Assembly: GCA_036939975.1 (NCBI GenBank)
Contig: JALLPB010001159.1
Coordinates: forward strand, 1 to 16,763
Source: Cyclostephanos tholiformis
Taxonomy: Eukaryota > Bacillariophyta > Thalassiosirophyceae > Thalassiosirales > Thalassiosiraceae
Direction: 5' to 3'
DNA length: 16,763 bases
Part shown: in pieces, positions 1 to 9,868 of the stretch
How positions within the stretch are numbered: the first letter of the stretch is position 1
How the letters are laid out: each line of letters opens with the position of its first letter
Made by a program: the position numbers and the translations under genes
Notes under the pieces: model-generated
The model's database searches: none
Told to the model about the DNA's origin: nothing
What the model saw: only the letters and a program-made list of their open reading frames with translations

Positions 1-348
1 CCCTCTATTAGGGTTAATTGATTCACGGATGACCTCCTATTCTGTCACCCATAAGTATCACAAAATAGTTTTCTGTATTCATGTACCAACCGTCTTAAAA
101 TTAAGACTGGTGTCTTAAAAATGCTCTTAACAAGCATCACTCATTAAAATATTTTATAAATGGACATCACGAATTGTTATTTTAGTGATTATTATATATT
201 ACGTGGTCATTTTGTAAAGCATATGTAGAATTGGCATTGGAGGAGGCCGCGACCACAGACAGGGGCCCCAAAGCAACATTTACAAATTTCAACCAAGGTT
301 ATGATGCATTTTTTGTTTTGTTTTGACATCCCTAAAAATACTACAAAA
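1..348. other. AT-rich gene-poor flank with degenerate repeat copies
   Basis: No credible gene is seen here. The stretch is AT-rich. It contains a small inverted repeat (GTCTTAA at 92-98 facing TTAAGAC at 101-107) and an outlying copy of the ATGGACATCAC motif at 160 that belongs with the tandem array further right. A short open frame on the minus strand (207-392) is only the complement of this repeat and has no recognisable domain. Confidence 0.6.
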
Positions 349-690
349 ATGGACATCACAAAATCAAAAACCAGTTTTTCTGCACACCACATAATTATTT
401 TTTGTTTTCACATCCTTAAACAACCACAACAATGGACATCACAAAATTAAAAACCAATTTTTTTGCACATCACATAACTATGTTTTAATAATGGACATCA
501 CAAAATTAAGAACCAATTTTTCTGCACAACACATAATTATGTTTTGTTTTGACATCTCTAAAAAAGCTATGATAATGGACATCACAAAATCAAAAACCAA
601 TTTTTATTATGTTGGTTTTGACATCCCTAAAAAACTACAATAATGGACATCACAAAATTAAAAACCAATTTTTCTGCACAACACATTATC
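349..690. repeat. Degenerate tandem repeat array (ATGGACATCACAAAAT family)
   Basis: Five copies of the 16-mer ATGGACATCACAAAAT start at 349, 432, 491, 574 and 643, so the spacings are 83, 59, 83 and 69 bp. Full units continue with a TTTTTCTGCACA.CACATAAT segment and then a GTTTTGTTTTGACATC segment; the shorter spacings reflect internal deletions. The copies differ by substitutions and indels, as expected of an old AT-rich minisatellite. Each unit happens to carry an ATG, which creates short spurious open frames. Confidence 0.85.
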
Positions 691-1753
691 AACTTAACTG
701 AACACACAAATTCTCCAGTGTACTTACCTTCCTTGACGCCGTACCAGAAGTTCCTAGAAGGCCCATCCAAGAGCTTTTTCAAGTCTTTTTTCCTTGGGAC
801 CAAGCTAGGACAGGCCCTACAAGTCATGAGTACAAGCAAGGCAGTCCCCGAAGGCCTCAAAAACCAAGAGTGTGAGAAAACCACCACCACACATCATGCC
901 TACATGATGTCCCTACCCAGAAGACATGGCTCAACAATTGATCCAGCCAATAGGCTGTCAAGCCGATGGCTCTGATGTTGCCGAGGACGCTCCTCATCGC
1001 CGATTTTCCAGTACTCATCCTATGTATTCCTATGTAGAAAAAAGGAGAACAGAACCAATAACTCCCATCAATGCATTGTTACTAGAATGATCTAATTAGT
1101 AGATTAATAATGATAAATCCTAATTTCAACTACATAATTATATTGCAAAATATACTGGTTGATTGTCATATTATGCAGCGGTACCGGGGAGTGGGGTGCC
1201 ATGGCGGCCGTAGGATGACGGCGACTGCCATGGTTGATTGTGCTCATGTTTCGCTAGCTTTAGCTAGCATTTACCTAGCTATAACACAACCACAACCGCA
1301 CAACAAAAAATGAATTATAGTGAGAAGGCCCCACTAGCAACAGAATAAGTCGGCCAGCTTTAGAGATCATCTGGAAAGAGTTCAAACAGCAATAGCCCCA
1401 AACCCTGGCTCCAGTCATGTTCAAATGTTAATACTAACGGAGCTATATTTGCTGAAATCAATCCTTTTGAACAAACCATGAATTCATGGTAAACCATGAA
1501 TTCATAGTGAAAGGTTGAAAACCCAGACTAACAGGGAGCTGCATACCTCAATTTCCACAGACCATGTAGTAAATTGAGGTCAAACGTACAGTAGGACTGA
1601 AGATCCAATTAATTTGTTTTTCTCGACAATGGACAACAACACTAATAACGGCTCAAATCACTAATAACACGTGTGTGCTACCCATCTGGGGGGATATGAA
1701 ATTCGTGGGAACACTGGTGAATAATACTCTGTTCCTATTTTCATAATATAATA
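691..1753. other. Intergenic region, no supportable gene
   Basis: Open frames on both strands at about 627-975 overlap each other and run into the tandem repeat, and neither has a domain I recognise. The minus-strand frame reads sensibly from about 890 to 740 and is followed by a GTAAGT donor-like site, so a decayed transposon exon is possible but unproven. Small structures include an inverted GCTAGC pair (1253-1268), a 16-bp perfect palindrome built on CATGAATTCATG (1475-1490) with a partial second copy at 1493-1505, and a CACGTG hexamer at 1668-1673, about 80 bp before the next start codon. Confidence 0.5.
1475..1505. repeat. Perfect 16-bp palindrome plus adjacent partial copy
   Basis: ACCATGAATTCATGGT at 1475-1490 is its own reverse complement. 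It is followed at once by ACCATGAATTCATAG at 1493-1507, a second copy with one changed base. It lies about 265 bp upstream of the transporter start codon. It could be a dimeric protein binding site or chance repeat growth; nothing in the sequence decides this. Confidence 0.6.
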
Positions 1754-4105
1754 ATGGCAGATCACGACCCCTTCCCCATGCGGTCCGAGGAGGCCCGTCG
1801 CCTCGCTGCCAGCGTTCAAAATGACGACGACGACGACAACGACGGCGTCAATGACACAACCGATGCCACCGTGGTCGTCGTCGACAACGTCGGTCCGTCG
1901 TGGCACAAAATGGGAATGTCCTTGGCCCAGCGTTTGCCCAGATTTTTCAAGAGGGTGGGCGGCGTCGATGCCGGCGGATTGAACGGCAGGGAGTCGTTGG
2001 TCGCCAAGAAGAGAACGACGGCGGGTCGGGGTGGAACGAGTAAGACGAAGGTGGGAGGAGGGGGAGAGGAGAGCATCTACGATCGCGACGAGCTCGACGA
2101 GGCGAGGGGGATCGACAATGACGACGACTGCGAGGAGGACGACGATGATGAGGATGAGGACGAGGATGATGGGGGAAATGATGACTTCATCGACGCGCCT
2201 TCTCGGCGTAATAACCGTCCGCTATTGCGTCCGCAGGACGTATCCGACCTCCCCTGGCCCGTCGGACCACTGGCATTGTGCGTCCAGGGGTGTTACTACG
2301 GCGTGCGCTCCGGGGCCAAGTTCATTCATCGACGCATGTACGGCGACACGTGGTCGTGGGATGACTTCCTCCGTACGATGGTCCTTTCCTCGACGTTATT
2401 CGTAATGATCGGTGGATATTGGTTATTACGTTCGCTCAAGGACGTGGTGATGACGGCATTATGCGGGGTAGAGAGCATACCCAAGGCGAAGATGCTTAGC
2501 GTATTCGTCGTCTTGGGCATCGTGGCGATATACAATCACCTCCTTGACTCGTCGTTTAGGAAGGAGCAGCTATTCTACGTCTTCGGGACGTTTTACCTCG
2601 CATTGTTCTCTGGCATCGCGTACCTGTTGGGTCATCCCACCATCGGGTTGGCAAATCAGGTCGAGGATCCCTCCCGCGTGTTAGGATGGGTATCGTACTG
2701 CGGCATAGAAAGCTTCGGTAGTGTCATGGTAGCATTATTCTGGAGCTTCGCGAATTCTAGCTTCAATCTGAAGCAGGCGAAGCGATCGTACGGGGTGATG
2801 GTCGCCACGGCGCAGCTTGGGAGTATCCTCGGACCCACCTTCGTGAGCAAGTTCTCACTTAGTTTGGGCATTCCCACCTGTTACATGGTCGGTGCCAGCT
2901 GCATGCTGACGCTTCAATTTACAATGTGGGTGTATGTCAAAATGTTCGGCGCACCCCCCGACGCATCATCGTCCGAGAAGGATGCAGAAACGAAGGATGA
3001 TACCAAGAAGAAGCCCAAGGCTGGAATCTTGGAGGGTATTCATTTATTTGTGAATCACAATTACGTGAAGGGAATTTTCGCCATCTCCTGTCTTTACGAG
3101 GTAGAGGTTACCATTGTGGTGAGACTATGTTATTTCGCATCTCTCTTACCATGACGTGATGCTTGATCCAATTGTTTGTCTCTTATGAATCTTGATTTAT
3201 CTCTTTGTTTTACCCTTCAGGATTACACGATGAAAGTTCTTGCAAGTGATTTCTTCGCGTCGGAGCATCCCTGCGTACCCTATCACGAAACCACTGGTGA
3301 AGCAATGTCGTGTTGGAACTTTGAAACGAACTCCGCAGCTGGAATGTCCACCAATGCTGCCGAGTCATTCACGGCCTTTATGGGACTATTCGGACAGGCC
3401 ACCAACACTCTTAGTTTCGTCCTTTCGTTCTTCGGCACCTCTGCCGTCATCCGATACCTTGGATTGCGCACGACATTGCTTCTATTCCCCTCCATCTGCC
3501 TGATGGTAATAATTATGGTCCGGTTGTATCCAACCTTGAATGTTGTCTTCGCTGCCATGATGATACTTAAGGCGAACTCCTATGCACTGAACAATCCAAC
3601 CAAGGAGATGTTATATCAGCCCACAAGTTCCAATGTAAAATACAAGGCCAAATCATGGATAGATATCTTTGGAATGCGTGGGAGTAAGGCGTTGGGCTCG
3701 GTAGTTACAAATGCATTTGCATCATCGATCGCTGAGCTCGTTGACAAGGGCAGTATCGTCGGAATGGGTGTGGCGGGATTCTTGATCTGGAATGCAAGAT
3801 TCATGGGAAGGAAATTCGATGAGTATACCGATTCAGGGTACATAGTGGGAGAGACAAACGAAGATGTTGATGACGAGGAAGAATATTCGGATGTTAGCGA
3901 CAACAAAATCGTGTATAGAAACGTCGAAATGGCCAGTCGACAGAATACTGAGTCGGACACTAGCTGTGCCTTTTATGACGATGACGAAATCGGTGCCGAC
4001 GAGGAGGGTCAGTCAGAGTCAGAGCTTAATGAAGAGGATGAATCCAATACTCGTGGTAATGTTTTGCGTACGTCTTCCAGTGGGGCTATCGTGGAGTTAG
4101 TGTAG
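1754..4105 (+). CDS. ATP/ADP translocase-family nucleotide transporter (NTT/TLC), two exons
   Basis: Nucleotide transporter of the TLC (plastid/Rickettsia-type) family, which exchanges ATP, ADP or other nucleotides across membranes. Exon 1 is 1754-3118, a GT-AG intron covers 3119-3220 (102 bp), and exon 2 is 3221-4105, giving 749 aa. The join restores [14 protein letters not shown]. Family hallmarks are [10 protein letters not shown] (residues 221-230) in the first membrane segment and [10 protein letters not shown]...[21 protein letters not shown] (580-615). About ten to twelve hydrophobic segments lie between residues 205 and 647. The protein is longer than the usual 500-600 aa core. It has a 200-residue N-terminal extension with an almost pure Asp/Glu run (121-145) and an acidic C-terminal tail (about 665-735). 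The N-terminus ([13 protein letters not shown]) has no signal peptide or diatom plastid-targeting motif, so a non-plastid membrane is likelier unless an upstream exon was missed. Substrate and direction of transport cannot be told from sequence. Confidence 0.94.
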
Positions 4106-4563
4106 ATAGGCCGTGGTTAGGGTGAAAATTTTCTCCCGCCCTTGTCATTGCGTTCATATGAATTAAAGGTCGAACATATTTAGCCAAGCTGATGTTGTTC
4201 CATACCATTCAAGGTCTTCTTCTCGAGGCCTAGAAGAGTTTGCTTAAAAAACATCAGATATCTACACCGAAAAATCCTCTTAAATCTAATGTAAACGGGA
4301 AGGTTTTGGTCATTCAACGTCATTAACCATTTCAGTGTGCGCATTAAATTTTGCGGGTGACTCCTCTTGAGGATTCATTGTCTTTTGTTTGCGCAAGATC
4401 CAGATCGTAAGTACCTACTCGAGTGATATTAGTAAGAAGATATCGAATAATTCATATTGCATCCAACGAGTTACAAACTACTAGCGACCCACTGTCATAA
4501 CGGCCAAAGTCACCGATTGTGTAAACCAAATTTCCGCACTTCACCATATTCAGCCGTTGTGCT
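4106..4563. other. Spacer between two convergent genes
   Basis: The stretch holds the 3' flanks of the nucleotide transporter (+) and cytochrome b5 (-). No gene or RNA is recognised. An imperfect inverted pair, CTTCT and AGAAG around CGAGGCCT, lies near 4218-4236. No strong poly(A) signal is clear. Confidence 0.5.
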
Positions 4564-5405
4564 TTATGACTGCTGCTCGACTTTATTCTTGTAGTAAAAG
4601 TACCCAGCCGCAATCACGGCTACGACGACTGCAATAACGCCCATTCCACCCCCCCCGGCGCCGGCGCTCTTCTTCTTCTCGGCCAAAAGCCTCCTCTTCT
4701 CGACTTCCTCCTGACTCAGCTTCAACACGCCGATCATGTGCTTCTTCAGTTCGTCCCTAGCATCATTCGAATGACCGATATCCTCGAAGAATTCGTCTGC
4801 ATCCTTCCCACCGACGTCGAGCATGACCTCCGCCCCGCCCGGGTGATCATCGAGGTAGGATGACACATCGTAAACCTTTGCTCCGCCTTAACAATAGCAC
4901 GGGGATGATTTTTTTTTTTTCAAGGGGAACAATTCATATAAGACGAGGGCGACAAGACGAAGGATGGAAGAAGCTTGCAAAACGATCCCCATCATCTTTC
5001 GGTTCCGCACGATGACACGTCGTCGGTCGGTCATCCACTACAACGTGCTCTGCTCCACACTCCAAATGCCCATTATCCCACACCGTCCGCACCTCAATAA
5101 AATGAAATCTTCAACCAAAAAAAAATCCCATCGATTTTTTGAACGAACAAATATTTCAGCTCGAATCCACCTCACAAAAAATTCCAATCGCCCATGATGT
5201 CATTCCGGAAGCAAATGACACAGAACCTTCCTACGGCCCCTGCCTAAGGGGATGATTTTCTGTGAATTTTATCATTATATTTTATTATTTGGAGGTCTTC
5301 TATCTTACCGGTGGCATCATTCCCAATCACAAGCCAGCAGTCATCCACCTTGTTGTGTGCGGAGACCTCCTCCATGGTGTACTCCTTCGTCGGTTCGGGG
5401 GCCAT
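4564..5405 (-). CDS. Cytochrome b5, tail-anchored, two exons
   Basis: Small haem protein that donates electrons to membrane oxidoreductases such as fatty-acid desaturases, normally on the cytosolic face of the ER. Exon 1 is 5405-5309, a GT-AG intron covers 5308-4887 (422 bp), and exon 2 is 4886-4564, giving 139 aa; the split codon makes Gly33. The haem domain shows [19 protein letters not shown] (9-27), [15 protein letters not shown] (36-50) with axial ligand His47, and the second ligand His71 in GHSNDARD. A charged linker (about 92-106) and a glycine-rich stretch lead to a single hydrophobic helix (about 114-131) and a short YKNKVEQQS tail, the normal layout for a C-terminal ER anchor. The loop between CWLVI and KVYDV has about six extra residues compared with animal b5, and the intron falls there. 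ATG at 5405 is the first in-frame ATG; the frame continues a little upstream without one. Outer mitochondrial membrane is an alternative location. Confidence 0.93.
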
Positions 5406-5825
5406 GATTGCAACGCCGTCCCAACGGATCAAATTAATGGTGGAAGGTATTAAAAATTTACCTATTTTTTACACTATTACTTTCAGGAAAATGTTGTGTG
5501 ACGAACGCCTCGTGGAAGCGCGGATCGGAGCGGATGGAGAGTTGTCACATTATTTTTTTTTGGCGCCAAACCTCATGGGCCCAATGAAAAGTACTAATAA
5601 TACTAAAATTAATTTCCAAATTGTGGTCTGGCCTGCGTACAACTCGAAAAGATCCATTTTTTTCACCAAGATGTCATGACAGACACTCTCTCTGTGCCTG
5701 CCTATGTGCAGGCATGAACTGCGGCCGCGATTTATTACATACTATTATTTCATGTTGATGATATTTTTATTTTTCATTCACACTTGAAGAAGCACCTATT
5801 ATAATCTGTCTAAAATATAAATGCC
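5406..5825. promoter_or_regulatory. Shared spacer between divergent cytochrome b5 and acetyl-CoA synthetase genes
   Basis: This 420-bp spacer separates two divergent start codons and so should hold both promoters. It is AT-rich, with a short GC-rich patch. A small perfect hairpin, TGCCTGC / GCAGGCA with a 6-nt loop, lies at 5695-5714. A TATAAA string at 5815-5820 touches the downstream start codon and is too close to act as a TATA box. An open frame at 5311-5679 is the complement of cytochrome b5 exon 1 running into the spacer and is not a gene. No specific promoter element can be assigned. Confidence 0.45.
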
Positions 5826-8341
5826 ATGAGCAAATCCGAGATCCAGGAGGAATCTCCCATGGAGGTTTACGACGCCAACACCACCGCCCCCCTATCCTCC
5901 CACAAGGCCCATCACGCATCGTCCATCCGGGACGTATCGTCGTACTGGTCGAACCTCGCCACCTCGAAGCTCGAGTGGTTCGCCCCCCACGTCGGCGGCG
6001 CGTCGGGGGCGCTGTCGGGATCGCTCATCGACGGCAGCGTGTCTTGGTTCGCCGGCGGCAAGTTGAACGTATGTCACAATGCCGTCGACAGGTACTGTCA
6101 CGCCCCGTACGACAGGGGGAACGACGTCGCGATCGTATGGGAGGGAGATGAGCCCACGTCCGTCCTGAGGATCACCTACGACGAATTGCGGATGGAGGTC
6201 TGTCGCATATCCAACGCGCTAATGTTCGGCGGCGTCAGGAGGGGGGACGTCGTGACGCTGTACATGCCCATGGTGCCGGAATTGGCGATGACGATGCTCG
6301 CGTGCGCACGCATCGGGGCGGTCCACTCGGTGATATTCGCCGGATTCAGCGCCGACGCGATCGCCGACAGGATACAGGATGCCAATTCGTTTTACGTCGT
6401 CACGGCCAGCGAGGGTAGGAGGGGGGGGAGGGTACTGCCGTTGAAGTCCATATGCGACGACGCCATATCGAAGGAACGATGCGCCAACATCGTGAGGAGG
6501 GTATTCGTATTCGATGGCAAGGACGAGGGGGGGGATAAATGGGAGGAGGGCAAGGAGGGGAAACACGTGCGATTCACACCGTTGGTCGCGAGCATGAGAC
6601 CGGTATGTCCGTGCGTATGGATGGACGCCGAGGATCCGCTCTTCATATTGTACACGTCCGGATCGACGGGTAGGCCCAAGGGTGAGTTTGAGCGTGCGCG
6701 GTATGGATGGGGGATGAATTGGGGATGGGGATGGATGGACGCGTGATGCGCGTGCCCCATACCTCGATCGAACGAATATCGTACCCCCTACATGATCGTC
6801 ACGTGCCGACCTCTCCATCGTCGCGTTTGCGTCGTCATATCTCCGTATTATTCACGACTTCTTTCCCCCTCTTCTCTTTCCCTCCTCCCCCGACTTCCAC
6901 CCCCCTCCCAAAAAAAAACACACACACACTCACACACCGGTCCCCCTCACGTATTATCTCTACACACCTCGACAAGGTCTGGTCCATACCACCGGGGGAT
7001 ACGCTCTATTCGCGATGGTCACCACCGCCAATAGCTTCGGCCTATCGCAGCAAACCGGTCCGTCGGATCCGCATAATATGTCGAACAGGGACGTGTACGC
7101 CTGCGTCGCCGACGCCGGTTGGATCACGGGTCACACCTACATCGTGTACGGACCCCTTCTCAACGGATTATCCACGTTCATGTTCGAGTCCACTCCCATG
7201 TACCCCGATTGCGGCAGGTATTGGGATATGGTCCAGCGTCACGGTATCACGGTCTTCTACACCGCCCCGACGGCGATACGCAGTCTGATGCGTTACGGCG
7301 ACGACGCCCCGAGGAGGTACGACCTGAGCAGTCTCAGGGTGTTGGGCACGGTCGGCGAGCCGATCAATCCAGCGGCCTGGAAGTGGTATTACGATGTCAT
7401 CGGGAATGGGAGGTGCTCGGTCGTTGACACATACTGGCAGGTACGGTGGCGTGTGTGTGTGTGTGTGTTTGTTTTTTTTTTTTGTCCCCTTTATTCGTAA
7501 TCTCGCTCATGGTGGCAATGCGTAATTAATAATTCGACCGTCCCTTCCATCCCTCACCCCCGTGTTTGTTACAATGTCTCCTTCGTCGACGACATCGTTT
7601 CGATGCCACGCGCATCCACAGACCGAAACCGGGGGTCACGTCATCGCCAACCTCCCGGGAATAACCCCCATGAAGCCCGGATCGTGCACCCTCCCGTGCT
7701 ATGGCATCGACCTCGCGGTGCTGGATCCCACGACGGGGAAGGAGATCGAGACCAGTCCGGCCGAGGGCGTACTCGCGATCAAGCAGCCCTGGCCCGGTAT
7801 GGCGCGAACCTGCCTCGGCGATCATCAGCGCTACCTGGCCGTTTACATGAAGCCGTATCCCGGATATTACTTCACCGGGGACGGATGCCGACGCGACGAG
7901 GACGGGTACATCTGGATCACCGGACGCGTGGACGACGTCCTGAACGTGTCCGGCCATCGCATAGGCACGGCCGAGGTCGAGTCGGCGCTTGTGGCGCATT
8001 ACTCCGTGGCCCAGGCGGCCGTCGTTGGCATACCCCACGAAATCAAGGGGCAGGGCATATGCTGCTACGTGACATTGGTGGAGGGATACCCTGAAACCGA
8101 CGCCCTGGTGAAGGAGCTATACCTCGCCGTGCGCACGCACATCGGCCCGTTCGCTACCCCGGACATGATAGTCGTCAACGGGGCGCTCCCGATGACGAGG
8201 AGCGGCAAGATCATGAGGCGTATACTGCGCAAAATTGCGAGCAGCGAGCTTGATACGATTGGCGATACCACGACCCTATCAGATCCGTCCGTGGTGGACG
8301 AGCTAATATTGAAAGTCGATAAGTTTTTTAATACCAAGTAG
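5826..8341 (+). CDS. ACS: Acetyl-CoA synthetase (AMP-forming), three exons
   Basis: Makes acetyl-CoA from acetate, CoA and ATP through an acetyl-AMP intermediate. Exons are 5826-6681, 6977-7440 and 7622-8341. The introns (6682-6976, 295 bp; 7441-7621, 181 bp) are GT-AG and in phase, giving 679 aa; about 650 is usual. The ATP-binding P-loop [11 protein letters not shown] (276-286) spans the first junction, and the loop continues as LVHTTGGY. Other family signatures are [27 protein letters not shown] (Trp439 matches the pocket tryptophan that favours acetate over longer acids), [32 protein letters not shown], and the C-terminal [13 protein letters not shown], whose Lys636 is the lysine regulated by acetylation in bacterial enzymes. 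A Lys/Glu/Gly-rich insert (about 231-247) is unusual, and the stretch after TTGGY is about eight residues longer than usual. No targeting peptide or peroxisomal SKL end is visible, so a cytosolic enzyme is likely. An ATG at 5821 hits a stop at once, which leaves 5826 as the start. Confidence 0.97.
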
Positions 8342-8817
8342 GAGCTTCGTTATGCGCAAATCGAGTCGTGATCCATGTCCTGTGTATGATTATGTGAAGC
8401 TCGGAAGACTATTTCGATCAAGTGCTTATTCTTTAAAATTTTATTGTTTTCAAAGATGAGGCAATACGATGCCTAATTTTATTGCGAGCAGAAGTTAAAT
8501 GGGATACGTCGACAAATTTTCTGATTGTCCATGCCATCGCACTACCTCGCCAAGTCCTTACGTCCATTAGATGCCTCACCTGCAGGAAAATAATATGATG
8601 TTTCATTCATAACGAGAGACATGGCTTTCTCTGAAGTACTACATAATAGGTTCTCTGCATGCATTGAATGAGAGAAGTAGATAGTGTATGAGTCCCAAAG
8701 TACATACGGTGAAGTATGTACGAGTCATTCATCAAGCTACAAGGCGAAAAAAATGCCAGCGGACTCGATTCATGCGAGAAAAAAGATATTTTGGATGGTG
8801 TTCGGAAAAAGAGAGTA
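8342..8817. other. Spacer between acetyl-CoA synthetase and the transposon
   Basis: No gene is supported. The stretch includes the synthetase 3' flank and the presumed insertion site of the transposon on its right. A perfect 8-bp hairpin, GTACATAC / GTATGTAC with a 6-nt loop, lies at 8700-8721. A 66-codon open frame from 8716 has no recognisable domain and runs into the transposon end, so it is treated as chance. Confidence 0.55.
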
Positions 8818-8868
8818 GCCCACCTACCAGTCTACCGTGCGGCCATAACCACACGCGGCCATAGCAAT
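8818..8868 (+). repeat. Left terminal/subterminal inverted repeat of the transposon
   Basis: The arm holds ACCTACC, then CTACCGT, then two tandem copies of GCGGCCATA (8839-8847 and 8855-8863). The segment 8851-8868 reads ACACGCGGCCATAGCAAT and pairs with the right end. Doubled motifs are plausible binding sites for the transposase DNA-binding domain. Confidence 0.75.
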
Positions 8869-9125
8869 ATTGCAAGAAAGCCGTACATAGGCCGAAGCCG
8901 CATCTTGATTCTGTAGGTATTCCTACACAAAGGCGAGTCCCAAGCATGATGTCCTTCTTCCTATCTTCGAGAGGATTCCGCCGATGTGTGGAACGTCGTT
9001 TTCCCCCAGGTAGTTCAAGAGATATCATCACCAACTCTTTAGAACAACAGCGCATATTTTTGTTAGTGTTTTTTTTTATTTTTCACGTAATAAATTCACA
9101 CACACAAAAAACCGATAACATCAAA

Positions 9126-9776
9126 ATGCCATCCCCACTCCGCCAGGTCGCGTGGGAGTGCGGGGACTGCGCCGCCACCAACCGAGGAAGGGAGCAGCTC
9201 CCCTGCTCGTACTGCCGCGCCGAGAATCCTCGCCGTTATGAGATTCTCTCGGGGAGCGCTCCGGCAGCCACCGCCCGGACGACGTACGTGTCGCGCACCG
9301 AGCAGCACGACATCGTCCGAGCTGTCTCCGAGGCTCGTGTTGCTGTTCTTCCCCGTCCGGTCGTGGATCGTTCCCTCCTCAGCGAGCGTTTGATGGGAAC
9401 GATGGTTGATATTGTCGGGACGGAGACGAACGAGAATGGGAGATCATGCCACGCGCATGAAGTGTGTGGCGAGCAGCTGGTCCCGGGGAGCAAGGTACGT
9501 ATCCGCAGGGAAACGTACATCTCCCCGACCACGGGTGATGAGGAGGACAGTCTGGTGGCGTACGTGGTCGGCGACGGGGTAATGACGTGCAAGGTTGGGT
9601 ATTTGCCGCGGCATCTCGCCATTCGTCGGGCGGACGATTACGATGGGATGTATGCTCGCGTCGTCGAGGTTTATTCGACGCGATCGCACAACATCACGAA
9701 GCGGCAGAAGCGCCACCGCAACCTCGGATGCTGTGTGGCAAAGATCCTTGGGAATGCGCCAGTTCGTTCTATATAA
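9126..9776 (+). CDS. RanBP2-type zinc-finger protein with HIRAN-like C-terminal region (transposon accessory gene)
   Basis: A 216-aa single-exon protein of unknown role. Residues 10-31 form a RanBP2-type zinc ribbon: W-x-C-x2-C-x3-N, then a second C-x2-C (Cys12, Cys15, Cys27, Cys30); such fingers bind RNA or ubiquitin. After a low-complexity linker, residues about 91-185 resemble a HIRAN fold, the DNA-end-binding module of HLTF/Rad5-type helicases: a GEQLVPGSKVRIRRE segment, then a short VAYVV strand, then CKVGYLPRHLA (155-165). The C-terminus is basic (KRQKRHR). The HIRAN match is by eye and weaker than the finger. ATG at 9126 has AAAA before it and begins the GC-rich coding stretch. The frame stays open up to 8946, but that part is AT-rich and unlike protein. 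The gene lies inside the transposon's inverted repeats, converges on the transposase and ends 139 bp from its stop codon. It may aid transposition, target choice or repair, or may be a captured host gene. Confidence 0.78.
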   Translation: MPSPLRQVAWECGDCAATNRGREQLPCSYCRAENPRRYEILSGSAPAATARTTYVSRTEQHDIVRAVSEARVAVLPRPVVDRSLLSERLMGTMVDIVGTETNENGRSCHAHEVCGEQLVPGSKVRIRRETYISPTTGDEEDSLVAYVVGDGVMTCKVGYLPRHLAIRRADDYDGMYARVVEVYSTRSHNITKRQKRHRNLGCCVAKILGNAPVRSI

Positions 9777-9779
9777 TAA

Positions 9780-9821
9780 TATATATTATGATAAGATTGT
9801 TATATATTATGATAAGATTGT
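9780..9821. repeat. Perfect 21-bp tandem duplication
   Basis: Two identical abutting 21-bp copies (9780-9800 and 9801-9821) each end in GATAAGATTGT. They lie just after the zinc-finger gene's stop codon, in the AT-rich gap between the two convergent transposon genes. Exact identity suggests a recent slippage event or a conserved 3'-end element. Confidence 0.9.
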
Positions 9822-9836
9822 AATTGATAATTAACA

Positions 9837-9868
9837 AATAAAATTAATATTATTATCGAAATAATATT
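9837..9868. terminator. Poly(A) signal and hairpin in the convergent gap
   Basis: AATAAA at 9837-9842 (+) is followed by a perfect 9-bp inverted repeat (9846-9854 and 9860-9868) around a 5-nt loop. The setting, 60-90 bp after the zinc-finger gene and about 50-80 bp beyond the transposase stop on the other strand, fits a shared transcript-end region. No canonical AATAAA is seen for the minus-strand gene. Confidence 0.5.

Noticed and set aside
627..975. Overlapping open frames on both strands (110 aa plus, 87 aa minus)
   Set aside because: They are complementary to each other, partly made of the tandem repeat, and have no recognisable domain or intron structure. A decayed exon on the minus strand is possible but unsupported.
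1816..2405. Open frames antisense to, or out of frame with, the transporter's acidic region
   Set aside because: These are shadows of the GAC/GAT-rich coding sequence. The real frame is fixed by the transporter domain.
5815..5820. TATAAA as TATA box of acetyl-CoA synthetase
   Set aside because: It lies within 6 bp of the start codon, too close to position a transcription start.
6219..6818. 199-aa minus-strand frame opposite acetyl-CoA synthetase exon 1
   Set aside because: It comes from the GC-rich codon bias of the real gene on the other strand; its composition is unlike a protein family.
8946..9125. 60-residue N-terminal extension of the zinc-finger protein
   Set aside because: The extension is translated from AT-rich sequence with poly-T. 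The ATG at 9126 has a better context and starts the GC-rich coding part.
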